Positions 9,373 through 18,165 of a stretch of DNA of 34,808 nt are shown in pieces. The stretch lies in contig JAGVGM010000164.1 of NCBI GenBank assembly GCA_020057065.1, positions 1-34,808 of the forward strand, given 5' to 3'. The notes under the pieces are model-generated. The model saw only the letters and a program-made list of their open reading frames with translations. It did not search any database and was not told the origin of the DNA. Source of the stretch: Thermodesulfovibrionia bacterium (GTDB lineage Bacteria; Nitrospirota; Thermodesulfovibrionia; UBA6902). The position numbers and the translations under genes are program-made. Within the stretch, counting starts at the first letter, position 1. Each line of letters starts with the position of its first letter.

Positions 9373-9753
9373 TTATCCTCCTTTAGAAAACAATTCTTTT
9401 AAAATATTCTTTATATTTTCTGCTATAGCATCTCCGGTAACCGGTTTGACAACATAACCGTCTGCTCCAAAATGAAATGCCCTCTCTTTTTCTGTAACAT
9501 CGTTCTCGGTTGTAACCATCAGAACAGGGATATCAGAAAGGTTCGGGTCGGTTTTTAAGGTTTTTATAAGTTCCATGCCGTCCATATACGGCATATTCAG
9601 GTCTGTCATTATAAGATTCACTCTTTCTGCGCTGAGCTTTTCGAGTGCATCAAGGCCGTTTTCAGCAAATACAACGGAATATCCCCTTGACTTCAGATAA
9701 TGACCCAGCAGTTTTCTTGTGGTCAGACAATCATCAACGATCATAATTTTCAT
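9373..9753 (-). CDS. Second stand-alone receiver-domain (CheY-like) protein
   Basis: [20 protein letters not shown]...[16 protein letters not shown]...LMVTTEN...[10 protein letters not shown]. Confidence 0.92.
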   Translation of the reverse strand: MKIMIVDDCLTTRKLLGHYLKSRGYSVVFAENGLDALEKLSAERVNLIMTDLNMPYMDGMELIKTLKTDPNLSDIPVLMVTTENDVTEKERAFHFGADGYVVKPVTGDAIAENIKNILKELFSKGG

Positions 9754-9807
9754 GCTATCACCCCGGAAATTGTAAATTTAAAAAATGTAATTTAAATTCT
9801 CTCATTT

Positions 9808-10632
9808 TTACACCTTTTGATATGCAATGACCTTATTTAAGACATTCGGCTTGAAGGCCCTTGTTATATTATGGAGGCTCTCGGAAGATCCTATGATCAA
9901 ATAGCCTCCCGGGCTTAAACAGTCATAAAGATGTGATATTACTTTCTGTTTCGACTTTGTGTCAAAATAAATAAGCACATTACGACAGAATATTACATCC
10001 ATATTCCGTAATAAGCGCATGTTTTTATCATCAATGAGATTTACTTTCATGAGCTTAACTGTTTTCTTGATCGAGTCATTGAGTACATACGATTGATTGG
10101 CACTGGAAAAATATTTCTTCATAACGATTTCCGGGACATTTCTGACGGAATATGAATTGTAAACAGCTGCTTTTGCAGAACTTAGAACCGCTTCACTTAT
10201 ATCTGATCCGTGTATATCAAACTGTTTGGGATTGTAGCCCTTTTCAAGAAACATAAGTGAAAGAGTATATGGCTCCTCCCCGGTCGAGCATGCGGCAGAC
10301 CATATCTTTACAACCGAAGAGCCCTTCTTTTGACCCAGTACTTTCGGGATGACGTCGTTCATAAAAACATTGAGCTGTTCGATCTCCCTGTAAAAATAGG
10401 TCTCGTTTGTGGTGACTGCATCAAAAAGTCTGTTGAGTTCATTTCCGTTAGTGGTAATTCTTATAAATTTCAGGTAATCTTCAAAATTGCTGAGGTTCTT
10501 CTCCTGCAGTATTCTCACAAGCCTGTTTTCAATAAGATACTTTTTGGTGCCGGCTATATAAATACCGCTTTTTTCATATATGTAGTCCCGCAGATCTTTG
10601 AAAGTGGAATCCGGAAGAGGAATGTTCAGCAC
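9808..10632 (-). CDS. cheR: Chemotaxis protein methyltransferase CheR
   Basis: TTNETYFYRE, KIWSAACSTGEEPYTLSLMF, DVIFCRNVLIYFD, GGYLIIGSSESL; GTG start overlaps preceding gene. Confidence 0.95.
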   Translation of the reverse strand: MLNIPLPDSTFKDLRDYIYEKSGIYIAGTKKYLIENRLVRILQEKNLSNFEDYLKFIRITTNGNELNRLFDAVTTNETYFYREIEQLNVFMNDVIPKVLGQKKGSSVVKIWSAACSTGEEPYTLSLMFLEKGYNPKQFDIHGSDISEAVLSSAKAAVYNSYSVRNVPEIVMKKYFSSANQSYVLNDSIKKTVKLMKVNLIDDKNMRLLRNMDVIFCRNVLIYFDTKSKQKVISHLYDCLSPGGYLIIGSSESLHNITRAFKPNVLNKVIAYQKV

Positions 10633-12050
10633 GAGACCCCCGAATTATATTCCGGAGCATATCTTGCGGCAGTCTCCCGGATATACTCACTGAATTCACT
10701 GATGCGCGCGAGGAACAGCAATGCATTAATACTTAAAAGCGATCTGATGAATTCCTCAATAATATCACTGTAGGTTTCGCTGTGAAGCAGTTTCATGAGC
10801 GGCTCAAATGCCGACATATTGCCTATTTTGCCTAATGCAATAATTGCCATCTTTCTGACATGACTGTCATGATCAGTAAGTGCTTCTAAAAGGCATTCCT
10901 TCCCCTCATCGCTTTCTATCTGGCCCAGGGATTGTATGCTCGATCTTTTTATATCCCTGAAATTGCTCCTGGCAAGTTTAATTAAGTTCGCGACTGCGGC
11001 GGCACACTTTAAATCTCCGACTATTTCTATGGCCAGAGCTTTCCCCCTGAACCTGAAGGCATCGTCCTCCAGGATTTTTAAAAGATGATCATTACAGCCA
11101 AAACCCATAACGGCCTCTTTGATCACCTGCACTTTTTCATCTCTGTCAGGATCGGAGAATTCCAGAGATCCTGCTATGTCTATCATATGGCGAATTGCAT
11201 TATCCTCTTTCAGCGCGGTCAATCCTTTTATTGCTACGAATTTATCTTCCCATTCATCGTTTATCAGCATTTCTATAAGGTCGTCTGCTATCCCGGTAAA
11301 AGAGGATACAGCCCCAACCTGTACTAGACTGATTATCGTTGCTTTTCTTTCGAACTCATTTGTCCTGGCAATATGCGCTATTAAAGGATGCTGCGCCTTA
11401 GGAGAACCGAACTTTCCAAGCGCCTCTATGGCCGCAAATCTGATCGCTTCTGACGGACTGTGCAGGAGTGTTGCAATATTATCTATTGAACCTTCATCTT
11501 TTAAATCTGTTAACGCCTCAATTGCAGCAAAGCATACCCACCCATCATCTTTCAGGGCGTCAATAAGTTGAGGTATTGCTGCTCTATAATTCAAAACCCC
11601 TAATGCTTTTGCAGCAGAAGCCCTTACATTGGCGTTTGGATCATTCTTCAGCACTTCTACCAGTAGATCGGGATAATTACAGAACCGGATGTCGAAGATA
11701 AGATCGAGGGCGAATTTTCTGACGTCATCGTCTTTATCCCGTAACAGCACCGGCAGCAGGGGAATGGTAAAAGCGCTCATTTCCTTCAGGATGATCAATG
11801 CCGTGTTTCTCAGAAAGGCGTCTTCCCTCATAAGAGGCAGCATCATATATGCAGTGACCTCATTTTTTATGGCTATAAGAGAGTGCGTTGCGGCGTCCTG
11901 CACCCCGAGATTATCGTCCCTCAAAGCCTTGATCAAGGGATAGACGGCTCTCTCATCGCCTGCTGAGAGCGCTTCAGCGGCAGAGCGTCTTTTGGAAGGA
12001 TCATGATGGCTGAGATCTTTTATATATTTGAAAAGCCGTGCGTTATGCAT
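10626..12050 (-). CDS. HEAT-repeat protein, translationally overlapping cheR
   Basis: Many ~31-aa helical repeats (e.g. DDDVRKFALDLIFDIRF, DPNANVRASAAKALGVL, DHDSHVRKMAIIALGKIGN); 7-nt overlap with cheR. Confidence 0.9.
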   Translation of the reverse strand: MHNARLFKYIKDLSHHDPSKRRSAAEALSAGDERAVYPLIKALRDDNLGVQDAATHSLIAIKNEVTAYMMLPLMREDAFLRNTALIILKEMSAFTIPLLPVLLRDKDDDVRKFALDLIFDIRFCNYPDLLVEVLKNDPNANVRASAAKALGVLNYRAAIPQLIDALKDDGWVCFAAIEALTDLKDEGSIDNIATLLHSPSEAIRFAAIEALGKFGSPKAQHPLIAHIARTNEFERKATIISLVQVGAVSSFTGIADDLIEMLINDEWEDKFVAIKGLTALKEDNAIRHMIDIAGSLEFSDPDRDEKVQVIKEAVMGFGCNDHLLKILEDDAFRFRGKALAIEIVGDLKCAAAVANLIKLARSNFRDIKRSSIQSLGQIESDEGKECLLEALTDHDSHVRKMAIIALGKIGNMSAFEPLMKLLHSETYSDIIEEFIRSLLSINALLFLARISEFSEYIRETAARYAPEYNSGVSC

Positions 12051-12135
12051 TTGTCAACCTCTTTTAAATTTAAATAATGTATAAATATCTTGTCTCATTT
12101 CAAACTTGCAGAAGACCCATAAATCTCATGCATCA

Positions 12136-12163
12136 TTATCGGTACTTTCTTTTGATTACTTTA
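12136..12163 (-). promoter_or_regulatory. Sigma-28-like promoter upstream of the HEAT-cheR-...-cheB operon
   Basis: Minus strand TAAA-N16-ACCGATAA (one mismatch in -10, spacer one longer than canonical). Confidence 0.45.
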
Positions 12164-12235
12164 GTGAAAAGATGGATTTGGGAATAAACTTTGGGAATAA
12201 ACTATTGACTCCTGCACAATAGGAGTCTGCCTTTT

Positions 12236-12315
12236 TGTCATTCCCGCAGTTCTTAAGCGGGAATCCAGTAGTTCTTAGTCTCTGGATGCCCGATAAAAAT
12301 CCTCGGGCATGACAG
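12236..12315. repeat. REP/MITE-like dispersed palindromic element
   Basis: tttgtcattcccgcagttcttaagcgggaatccag...tggatgcccgataaaaatcctcgggcatgacagacaaa: two hairpins within imperfect outer inverted repeats. Confidence 0.55.
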
Positions 12316-12377
12316 ACAAAGGAAGACAGTTTGCAAATACTATTTTGAGACTAATATTCTGTTACAGGTATCAATAA

Positions 12378-13709
12378 TCAGGTTTGCTTAATGGCTGTTT
12401 CTGCAGAGGCCACATCATCTTCTGTTTTAACCTTGTTCCTGCCGGACCTCTTGGCAAGATAAAGCGCCTTGTCGGCCCTTTCAAACACTGTATCTACAGT
12501 ATCATTTTTATTAAATAAACTGATGCCCACGCTTATTGTAATAGGGATTTTATTATCTTTATAGGAAAATGCCGAGTTGTCAATATAAGACCTGATGCCT
12601 TCACCGGCTATTATGGCGCCTTTAAAATCTGTGTGAGGAAGTACAATCGCAAATTCTTCTCCCCCATATCGTGAAATGAAATCGTTTTTTCTTAACCTGT
12701 CTTTAAGGAGTTCAGCAAGTTTCTTCAGTGCAAGATCTCCTACTTTATGGCCGAAGGTATCATTTATCTTTTTAAAGAAATCTATGTCGCAGATAATCAG
12801 GGATGCAGGGATATTATACCTTTGAACATGAGCCAGAATTTCTTCAACTTTTTCGTCATAGGCCTTGCGGTTATGGAGCCCTGTAAGAGTATCACGGTAA
12901 GCTTCAAATTCCATTTCCTGTGCCCGTTTTCTTACCTCGTCTGCCTCGCGTTTGACCTCACTCATCTGTTTCTGCATTTCCTCGATGGTTTTTTCCGTTT
13001 CTTTTAAACACGCCATATCATGCGTTCTCTTTTTTTCGATACTTTTTGTAATATTTTCTATTCTATTGATAAAGGCCATTTTTAATGAGTCAATATTGTC
13101 AGAAACATTGCATTCTTCCCGCATCATATCCATATACTGGAAGATATTATCTTGAAAATCCCGGTCTTCCATAAATTTTTGCTGCTGGGAGGATAATTCA
13201 TTTGCAAGAGGAGCTTCAATGGCGGCAAGATACTGCATTGTCTGTTTCAGGAATTTTTCAAGCTCGTTATTGCGTGCCGAGATGGAATTAATATATTTTT
13301 TGATGATACTTATCGGGGAGTCCAGCCAGTCTGTAGAACTCTTAATAATAGAATGATCTTTAAATATCTCTTTAAGACTGAAGAGATTATCCCCCATATG
13401 AGAAGGCACAAGCTCGGAGAATTTGTCCAGAACAGCATTGGCAATTTCTTCCAGGTACTTGATCTCTTCTTCTTTATTTGGAGTCAAGCTGCTACTATTG
13501 ATCAGAGCATTCTTGACAGATTCTTTATGGAACATTCTTTCTGCTATTACTTTGCTGTTGATCTGTTTCTGGTTTTCACGCGATAACTCTTTAAGGATAT
13601 TAAGAACTTCGTCTGCAATTACATAAACTTTTTCCTCAAATCCTGCCAGATCACTATCTTTAAGATCGATCTCCTGAATCATAAATTTTAAAGTTCCTTT
13701 CTCAAGCAT
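12378..13709 (-). CDS. GGDEF diguanylate cyclase with helical N-terminal region
   Basis: RDTLTGLHNRKAYDEK, CDIDFFKKINDTFGHKVGD, SRYGGEEFAIVLP; I-site RKND five residues before GGEEF. Confidence 0.93.
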   Translation of the reverse strand: MLEKGTLKFMIQEIDLKDSDLAGFEEKVYVIADEVLNILKELSRENQKQINSKVIAERMFHKESVKNALINSSSLTPNKEEEIKYLEEIANAVLDKFSELVPSHMGDNLFSLKEIFKDHSIIKSSTDWLDSPISIIKKYINSISARNNELEKFLKQTMQYLAAIEAPLANELSSQQQKFMEDRDFQDNIFQYMDMMREECNVSDNIDSLKMAFINRIENITKSIEKKRTHDMACLKETEKTIEEMQKQMSEVKREADEVRKRAQEMEFEAYRDTLTGLHNRKAYDEKVEEILAHVQRYNIPASLIICDIDFFKKINDTFGHKVGDLALKKLAELLKDRLRKNDFISRYGGEEFAIVLPHTDFKGAIIAGEGIRSYIDNSAFSYKDNKIPITISVGISLFNKNDTVDTVFERADKALYLAKRSGRNKVKTEDDVASAETAIKQT

Positions 13710-13751
13710 AAAATAACAGACGTTAGAACTTCATCCCGTCCTCTACTTGCT

Positions 13752-13779
13752 ATATCGGCAAGTGCAAGTCATTCCTTTA
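13752..13779 (-). promoter_or_regulatory. Sigma-28-like promoter upstream of the diguanylate cyclase
   Basis: Minus strand TAAA-N16-GCCGATAT, about 43 nt upstream of the start. Confidence 0.5.
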
Positions 13780-13921
13780 ATCAATAATAGTTCCTCAGAC
13801 TCTGTTGCAGGACAGTTTTTTATTAATTTTTCAATTCCGGCAGGGTTGACAATTTATCTTCAGGTCATTATTTTGACGGAAAATTAATAGTGTAAATCAT
13901 TATTTATCAGGATGTTATGGC

Positions 13922-13937
13922 AGGCATGAAATTTGTA
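13922..13937 (+). promoter_or_regulatory. Possible sigma-54 promoter upstream of fliL
   Basis: AGGCATG-AAAT-TTGTA; GG-N10-GT, close to the flgF promoter TGGCATGAAGTTTGCA but with a C-to-T at -12. Confidence 0.45.
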
Positions 13938-14037
13938 TAAAAGGGATTGTTGTTTGTTAATAAGTTAATGGTTATTTGAGAATGAATAACATAACAAACT
14001 GATAACGAATAACGTTTATAAAGGGAGGGTTTAAAGA

Positions 14038-14544
14038 ATGGCAGATGAAAAAGATGAAATTCAGGTTGAAACGCCCGAAGTCAAAGAATCAAGGAAAAAG
14101 GGGGGGAACAAAAAACTTATTATCATAATTGTTGCTGCTTCTGTTGTTCTTGGTGCGGGCGGGTTTGCAGGTTATAAGCTGCTGGCGAGCAAACCGGGCG
14201 GGAATGCAGAGCATGCAGAAAACAAACAGGAGACAACAAGCAAGACGGCTATCGTTGCCCTCGACCCGTTTGTGCTGAATCTTTCAGAATACGGCAGGTA
14301 TCTTAAGGTAACGATCCAGTTCGAACTTTCCGAGAAAGAAAATGAAGAAATGGTGAAGCAAAAAACTCCTCAGTTAAGGGATACCATTATTACCCTTGTC
14401 AGCAGTAAATCCCTTAGCTCAATTTCCAGCCCGGAAGGGAAGTTCCAGTTGAAGGACGAAATACTCTTCAGGGCCAATCAGATCATAGGCCTGGAAAAAG
14501 AAACCTTTAAAAACCTTTATTTCACAGAATTTGTAATGCAATGA
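14038..14544 (+). CDS. fliL: Flagellar basal body-associated protein FliL
   Basis: Single TM (KKLIIIIVAASVVLGAGGFAGYKLL) and ALDPFVLNLSEYGRYLKVTIQFEL; overlaps fliM. Confidence 0.92.
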   Translation: MADEKDEIQVETPEVKESRKKGGNKKLIIIIVAASVVLGAGGFAGYKLLASKPGGNAEHAENKQETTSKTAIVALDPFVLNLSEYGRYLKVTIQFELSEKENEEMVKQKTPQLRDTIITLVSSKSLSSISSPEGKFQLKDEILFRANQIIGLEKETFKNLYFTEFVMQ

Positions 14545-15518
14545 CAGAAAAAATACTTTCACAGGATGAAGTTGATGCCCTATTAAAAGGAGTGGCCTCG
14601 GGCGAGATAGATACTGAAGAAGCCAGGGATAAAATCATCGGGGGGGTAAGACCCTACGATTTTACCAATCAGGAACGTATAGTTCGCGGCCGCATGCCGG
14701 GCCTGGAGATGGCAAATGACGGTTTTGCAAGGTTATTCAGGGGCTCCATGTCTTCCATTCTTATGAAGTTTATAGACATAAGCATTCAAACTGTTGAGAT
14801 AATAAAGTTCAGTGATTTTATAAAGACCATTCCTGTGCCTTCCAGTATCAATCTTTTTAAGATGGAACCGTTGAAAGGGCTTTCACTGCTGGTGCTGGAA
14901 GCGCCCCTTGTTTTTGCTTTTATCGAATTTTTCTTTGGAGGATCCACTGCAAAGCATGTTAAATCGGAAGGAAGGGCCTTTACTGCAATAGAGCAGAGAG
15001 TCATACAGAAGATAGTAAAATTGGCGCTGCAGGATATGGGAACAGCATGGCATGGAATAGCTGCGATACAGCCTGAATACGTAAGCTCCGAGATCAATCC
15101 GCAGTTTGTTACCATTGTTACCCCGGCCGAGATAGTTATCAGCATTGAAGTGCTTATTGAGATAGAGGACTTCACGGGAAAAATGTTTTTCTGTTTTCCC
15201 TATTCAATGCTTGAGCCTTTTAAAGAAAAGCTTTATTCCGGGATCCACGGGAATAAATTCGAGATGGACCGGAGGTGGTCCATGGTTATGAAAGAAGCAT
15301 TGATGGGAATGTATGTAAATGTAACTGCAGAAATAGGCAGTATGGACCTCAATTTCGCGGACGTCATAAATTTTGAGCCCGGCACCATCCTTAATCTCGG
15401 CAAATCAATTACAGACGAACTTGTAGTAAAAGTTGAAAATTCCCCTAAATTCAAAGGAGTGCCGGGGGTGAGCCGGGGAAACCAGGCGATTAAACTGACG
15501 AAGGTTATTGAATGGTGA
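14541..15518 (+). CDS. fliM: Flagellar motor switch protein FliM
   Basis: LSQDEVDALLKGV N-terminal CheY-binding motif; RPYDFTNQERIVRGRMPGLEMANDGFARLFR. Confidence 0.97.
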   Translation: MTEKILSQDEVDALLKGVASGEIDTEEARDKIIGGVRPYDFTNQERIVRGRMPGLEMANDGFARLFRGSMSSILMKFIDISIQTVEIIKFSDFIKTIPVPSSINLFKMEPLKGLSLLVLEAPLVFAFIEFFFGGSTAKHVKSEGRAFTAIEQRVIQKIVKLALQDMGTAWHGIAAIQPEYVSSEINPQFVTIVTPAEIVISIEVLIEIEDFTGKMFFCFPYSMLEPFKEKLYSGIHGNKFEMDRRWSMVMKEALMGMYVNVTAEIGSMDLNFADVINFEPGTILNLGKSITDELVVKVENSPKFKGVPGVSRGNQAIKLTKVIEW

Positions 15519-15564
15519 TTAATATGAGCAATAAAATTTAGCGATATGAAAGAATGGAGGTTTT

Positions 15565-15888
15565 ATGGAACAGGATGTTCAGCAGCATGAATTTCAGGAT
15601 ATCAAAGATGAAAAGCAGCAGCAACAAATAAAAGATATAGAGTTTCTGCTCGATATCCCTGTGGAAATTACTGTGCAGCTTGGAAGGACCAGGATGCTGA
15701 TAAGGGAGCTGCTGCAGCTGGGTCAGGGGTCGGTTGTAGAACTGGAAAAACTTGCCGGCGAACCCATGGAGATACTCGCAAACAACAGGCTTATAGCAAA
15801 AGGAGAGGTGGTTGTTGTAAATGATAAGTTCGGCGTCAGACTGACTGATATCATCAGCCCTACGGAAAGGTTGACGAGGCTGAAATGA
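15565..15888 (+). CDS. fliN: Flagellar motor switch protein FliN
   Basis: FLLDIPVEITVQLGRTRMLIRELLQLGQGSVVELEKLAGEPMEILANNRLIAKGEVVVVNDKFGVRLTDI. Confidence 0.97.
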   Translation: MEQDVQQHEFQDIKDEKQQQQIKDIEFLLDIPVEITVQLGRTRMLIRELLQLGQGSVVELEKLAGEPMEILANNRLIAKGEVVVVNDKFGVRLTDIISPTERLTRLK

Positions 15889-16199
15889 CAGGGAGTTATA
15901 TTCAGATGGCAGCAGCGCTTCTTTTTGTGATCTTTTTGATTTTTGCTGCCGGGTATATTCTGAAAAGGAAACAGAACAGGTTTGGTTTTATGAGCATTAT
16001 CGGTTATCAGACTGTAGGCCCCAAGAAAGGAGTTGCAGCATTGAAGGTTGGAAGAGAGGTTCTGATATTGGGAGTTACATCCAATGATATGAGGCTCTTG
16101 AAAATTTTCAAGGAAGATGAGCTTGAATTAACGGAGACTGAGAGCTTTCAGAATAAATTCGATAAATTCAGGTCAAGAATAAGGGTGGAAGGCAAATGA
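15885..16199 (+). CDS. fliO: Flagellar biosynthesis protein FliO
   Basis: Short single-TM protein between fliN and fliP; KKGVAALKVGREVLILGVTSNDMRLL. Confidence 0.85.
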   Translation: MTGSYIQMAAALLFVIFLIFAAGYILKRKQNRFGFMSIIGYQTVGPKKGVAALKVGREVLILGVTSNDMRLLKIFKEDELELTETESFQNKFDKFRSRIRVEGK

Positions 16200-16948
16200 G
16201 CATCACAAATTTAAAATTTAAAATTTCAAATTTTAGATTTAAAACCACAATCGTTATCACTCTGTTTTTATCCCTCATTCTTTTCAGCGCATCTCCTGCA
16301 CATGCGATTAATTTTAAGGATATAGATAATCCTTTAATTCAGGTTTTTTTGCTGATCAGTTTCCTTTCTTTTTTGCCGGCCGTGTTGATTATGGTTACAT
16401 CATTTACCCGTATTGTTGTTGTGCTGTCTTTTTTACGGCATGCATTTGGCGGACAAGGGATACCGCCAAACCCTGTAATTATCGGCCTTTCTCTGTTTTT
16501 GACGTTTTATATCATGTCACCAACAATTAATGTGATCACTGAAAAGGCAATCACTCCATATATTGAAGAAGAAATAAATCTTGGAGAAGCTATTGAAGCG
16601 GCGACGCCGCCGTTAAGAGAGTTTATGCTGAAGCAGACAAGACAAAGAGATATTGCATTATTTGTTAACCTGTCAAAGAAGCCGGCTCCGAGTACTCCTG
16701 AGGACCTGTCGATGAGCGTTCTTATTCCTGCCTTTGCAATAAGCGAATTAAAAACATCTTTTGAAATAGGATTTTTACTGTTCCTTCCGTTTCTGGTAAT
16801 AGATATGGTTATCTCGAGCATACTGTTAAGTATGGGTATGATGATGCTTCCGCCTGTCATGATATCACTTCCGTTTAAACTTCTTCTGTTTGTGCTTGTA
16901 GACGGTTGGAATCTTATAATCGGATCAATAGTAAGGAGTTTTGCATGA
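16196..16948 (+). CDS. fliP: Flagellar export protein FliP
   Basis: IMVTSFTRIVVVLSFLRHAFGGQGIPPNPVIIGLSLFLTFYIMSP; LLFLPFLVIDMVISSILLSMGMMMLPP. Confidence 0.97.
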   Translation: MSITNLKFKISNFRFKTTIVITLFLSLILFSASPAHAINFKDIDNPLIQVFLLISFLSFLPAVLIMVTSFTRIVVVLSFLRHAFGGQGIPPNPVIIGLSLFLTFYIMSPTINVITEKAITPYIEEEINLGEAIEAATPPLREFMLKQTRQRDIALFVNLSKKPAPSTPEDLSMSVLIPAFAISELKTSFEIGFLLFLPFLVIDMVISSILLSMGMMMLPPVMISLPFKLLLFVLVDGWNLIIGSIVRSFA

Positions 16949-17214
16949 GCCCTGAACTTGTAAGAGGAATTTCAGCGGAAATGTTTAAAGTTACATTGCT
17001 TGTAGCAGGCCCGCCGCTTCTTGTGAGTCTGGTTGTCGGAGTACTTGTCGGCTTTTTTCAGACCATAACACAGATACAGGAGTTTACCTTAACTTTTGTA
17101 CCTAAAATGATAGCGGTTTTTATATGTCTTTTTCTGTTGATGCCGTGGATGTCAGGCAAACTTGTAGCTTTTACAACGAATTTAATAGAGCAGATACCTA
17201 ATTATATAAAATAA
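16945..17214 (+). CDS. fliQ: Flagellar export protein FliQ
   Basis: MSPELVRGISAEMFKVTLLVAGPPLLVSLVVGVLVGFFQTITQIQEFTLTFVPKM; ATGA overlap with fliP. Confidence 0.95.
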   Translation: MSPELVRGISAEMFKVTLLVAGPPLLVSLVVGVLVGFFQTITQIQEFTLTFVPKMIAVFICLFLLMPWMSGKLVAFTTNLIEQIPNYIK

Positions 17215-17329
17215 TGATCGAAAGGAACTTACAAAAAAGGGTTCAAGGGCTCGAGCGAAAGCAAACACTTAAACCCTCGAATCCTTGAATCCTTGAACCC
17301 TGAAATTAAAAAAATTATGAAGATAAATC

Positions 17330-18109
17330 ATGACAATACCAAACAACATTAACACTGAATTTCTTGCTCCATATATAACCAATTTCCTTGTCATCCTGCT
17401 CAGAAGCAGTATCTTTGTCACTCTTATCCCTATTATTGGAGGCAAGGAGTTACCCAAACAATTCAGGATTGGATTCGCAGTATTCATTGCGGTCCTTTTG
17501 ACCCCTGTGATCAAGGTTGAGATCCATGAAAACTCTATCTTTATGTTGATCGTTAAGGAACTGCTTGTCGGCTTTGCGTTTGGATTTACGATCAGATTTA
17601 TTTTTATGGCGGTAAATCTTGCCGGTCAGCTTATGAGTCAGGGTATAGGTTTGTCTGCAGGAAGCGTTTTTAATCCTGAGATAGGGCAGAGCACACAGAT
17701 CTCGGAGATTTTAGGGACTATATCAATGCTGTATTTCCTTGTACTGGATGTACATCATGAAGTTATATATATTTTTGTGAAAAGCTACGAATTCCTGCCC
17801 GCAGGTCAATTGAATATTGAGTCGGTAATCCCGGTGGTGCTGTCTTTGGGGAATAAAATGTTTGTCCTTGCTTTAAAGATTGGAGCTCCTGTTATTGTAG
17901 GCTTGTTGATAACCAATATTTTAATTGGATTTTTGTCCAAGGCGGCGCCGCAGATGAATATATATTTTATTGCTCTCCCTCTTAATATTTTCGTGGGGCT
18001 GCTCTTGATAATTCTGGGTATTCCAGTTTTTGAATATGTGCTTAGAATAAATTTTACTGATATGAACAACGAATTGACACGCATTATTGCATTGGCGAAA
18101 GGAAGCTGA
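17330..18109 (+). CDS. fliR: Flagellar export protein FliR
   Basis: SIFVTLIPIIGGKELPKQFRIGFAV...MSQGIGLSAGSVFNPEIGQSTQISEILGTISMLYFLVLDVHH. Confidence 0.95.
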   Translation: MTIPNNINTEFLAPYITNFLVILLRSSIFVTLIPIIGGKELPKQFRIGFAVFIAVLLTPVIKVEIHENSIFMLIVKELLVGFAFGFTIRFIFMAVNLAGQLMSQGIGLSAGSVFNPEIGQSTQISEILGTISMLYFLVLDVHHEVIYIFVKSYEFLPAGQLNIESVIPVVLSLGNKMFVLALKIGAPVIVGLLITNILIGFLSKAAPQMNIYFIALPLNIFVGLLLIILGIPVFEYVLRINFTDMNNELTRIIALAKGS

Positions 18110-18119
18110 TAGAAAACGG

Positions 18120-18145
18120 TAGGGGCGGGTTTAAAACCCGCCCTT
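18120..18145. repeat. GC-rich palindrome between fliR and flhB
   Basis: taggggcgggttttaaaacccgcccttg; homologous to 4052-4078. Confidence 0.6.
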
Positions 18146-18165
18146 GCAGAGTTAAGGATAAGAAA

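Noticed and set aside
11119-11571. 150-aa plus-strand ORF opposite the HEAT protein
   Set aside because: Antisense of repeat-rich coding sequence; no start context or recognisable domain.
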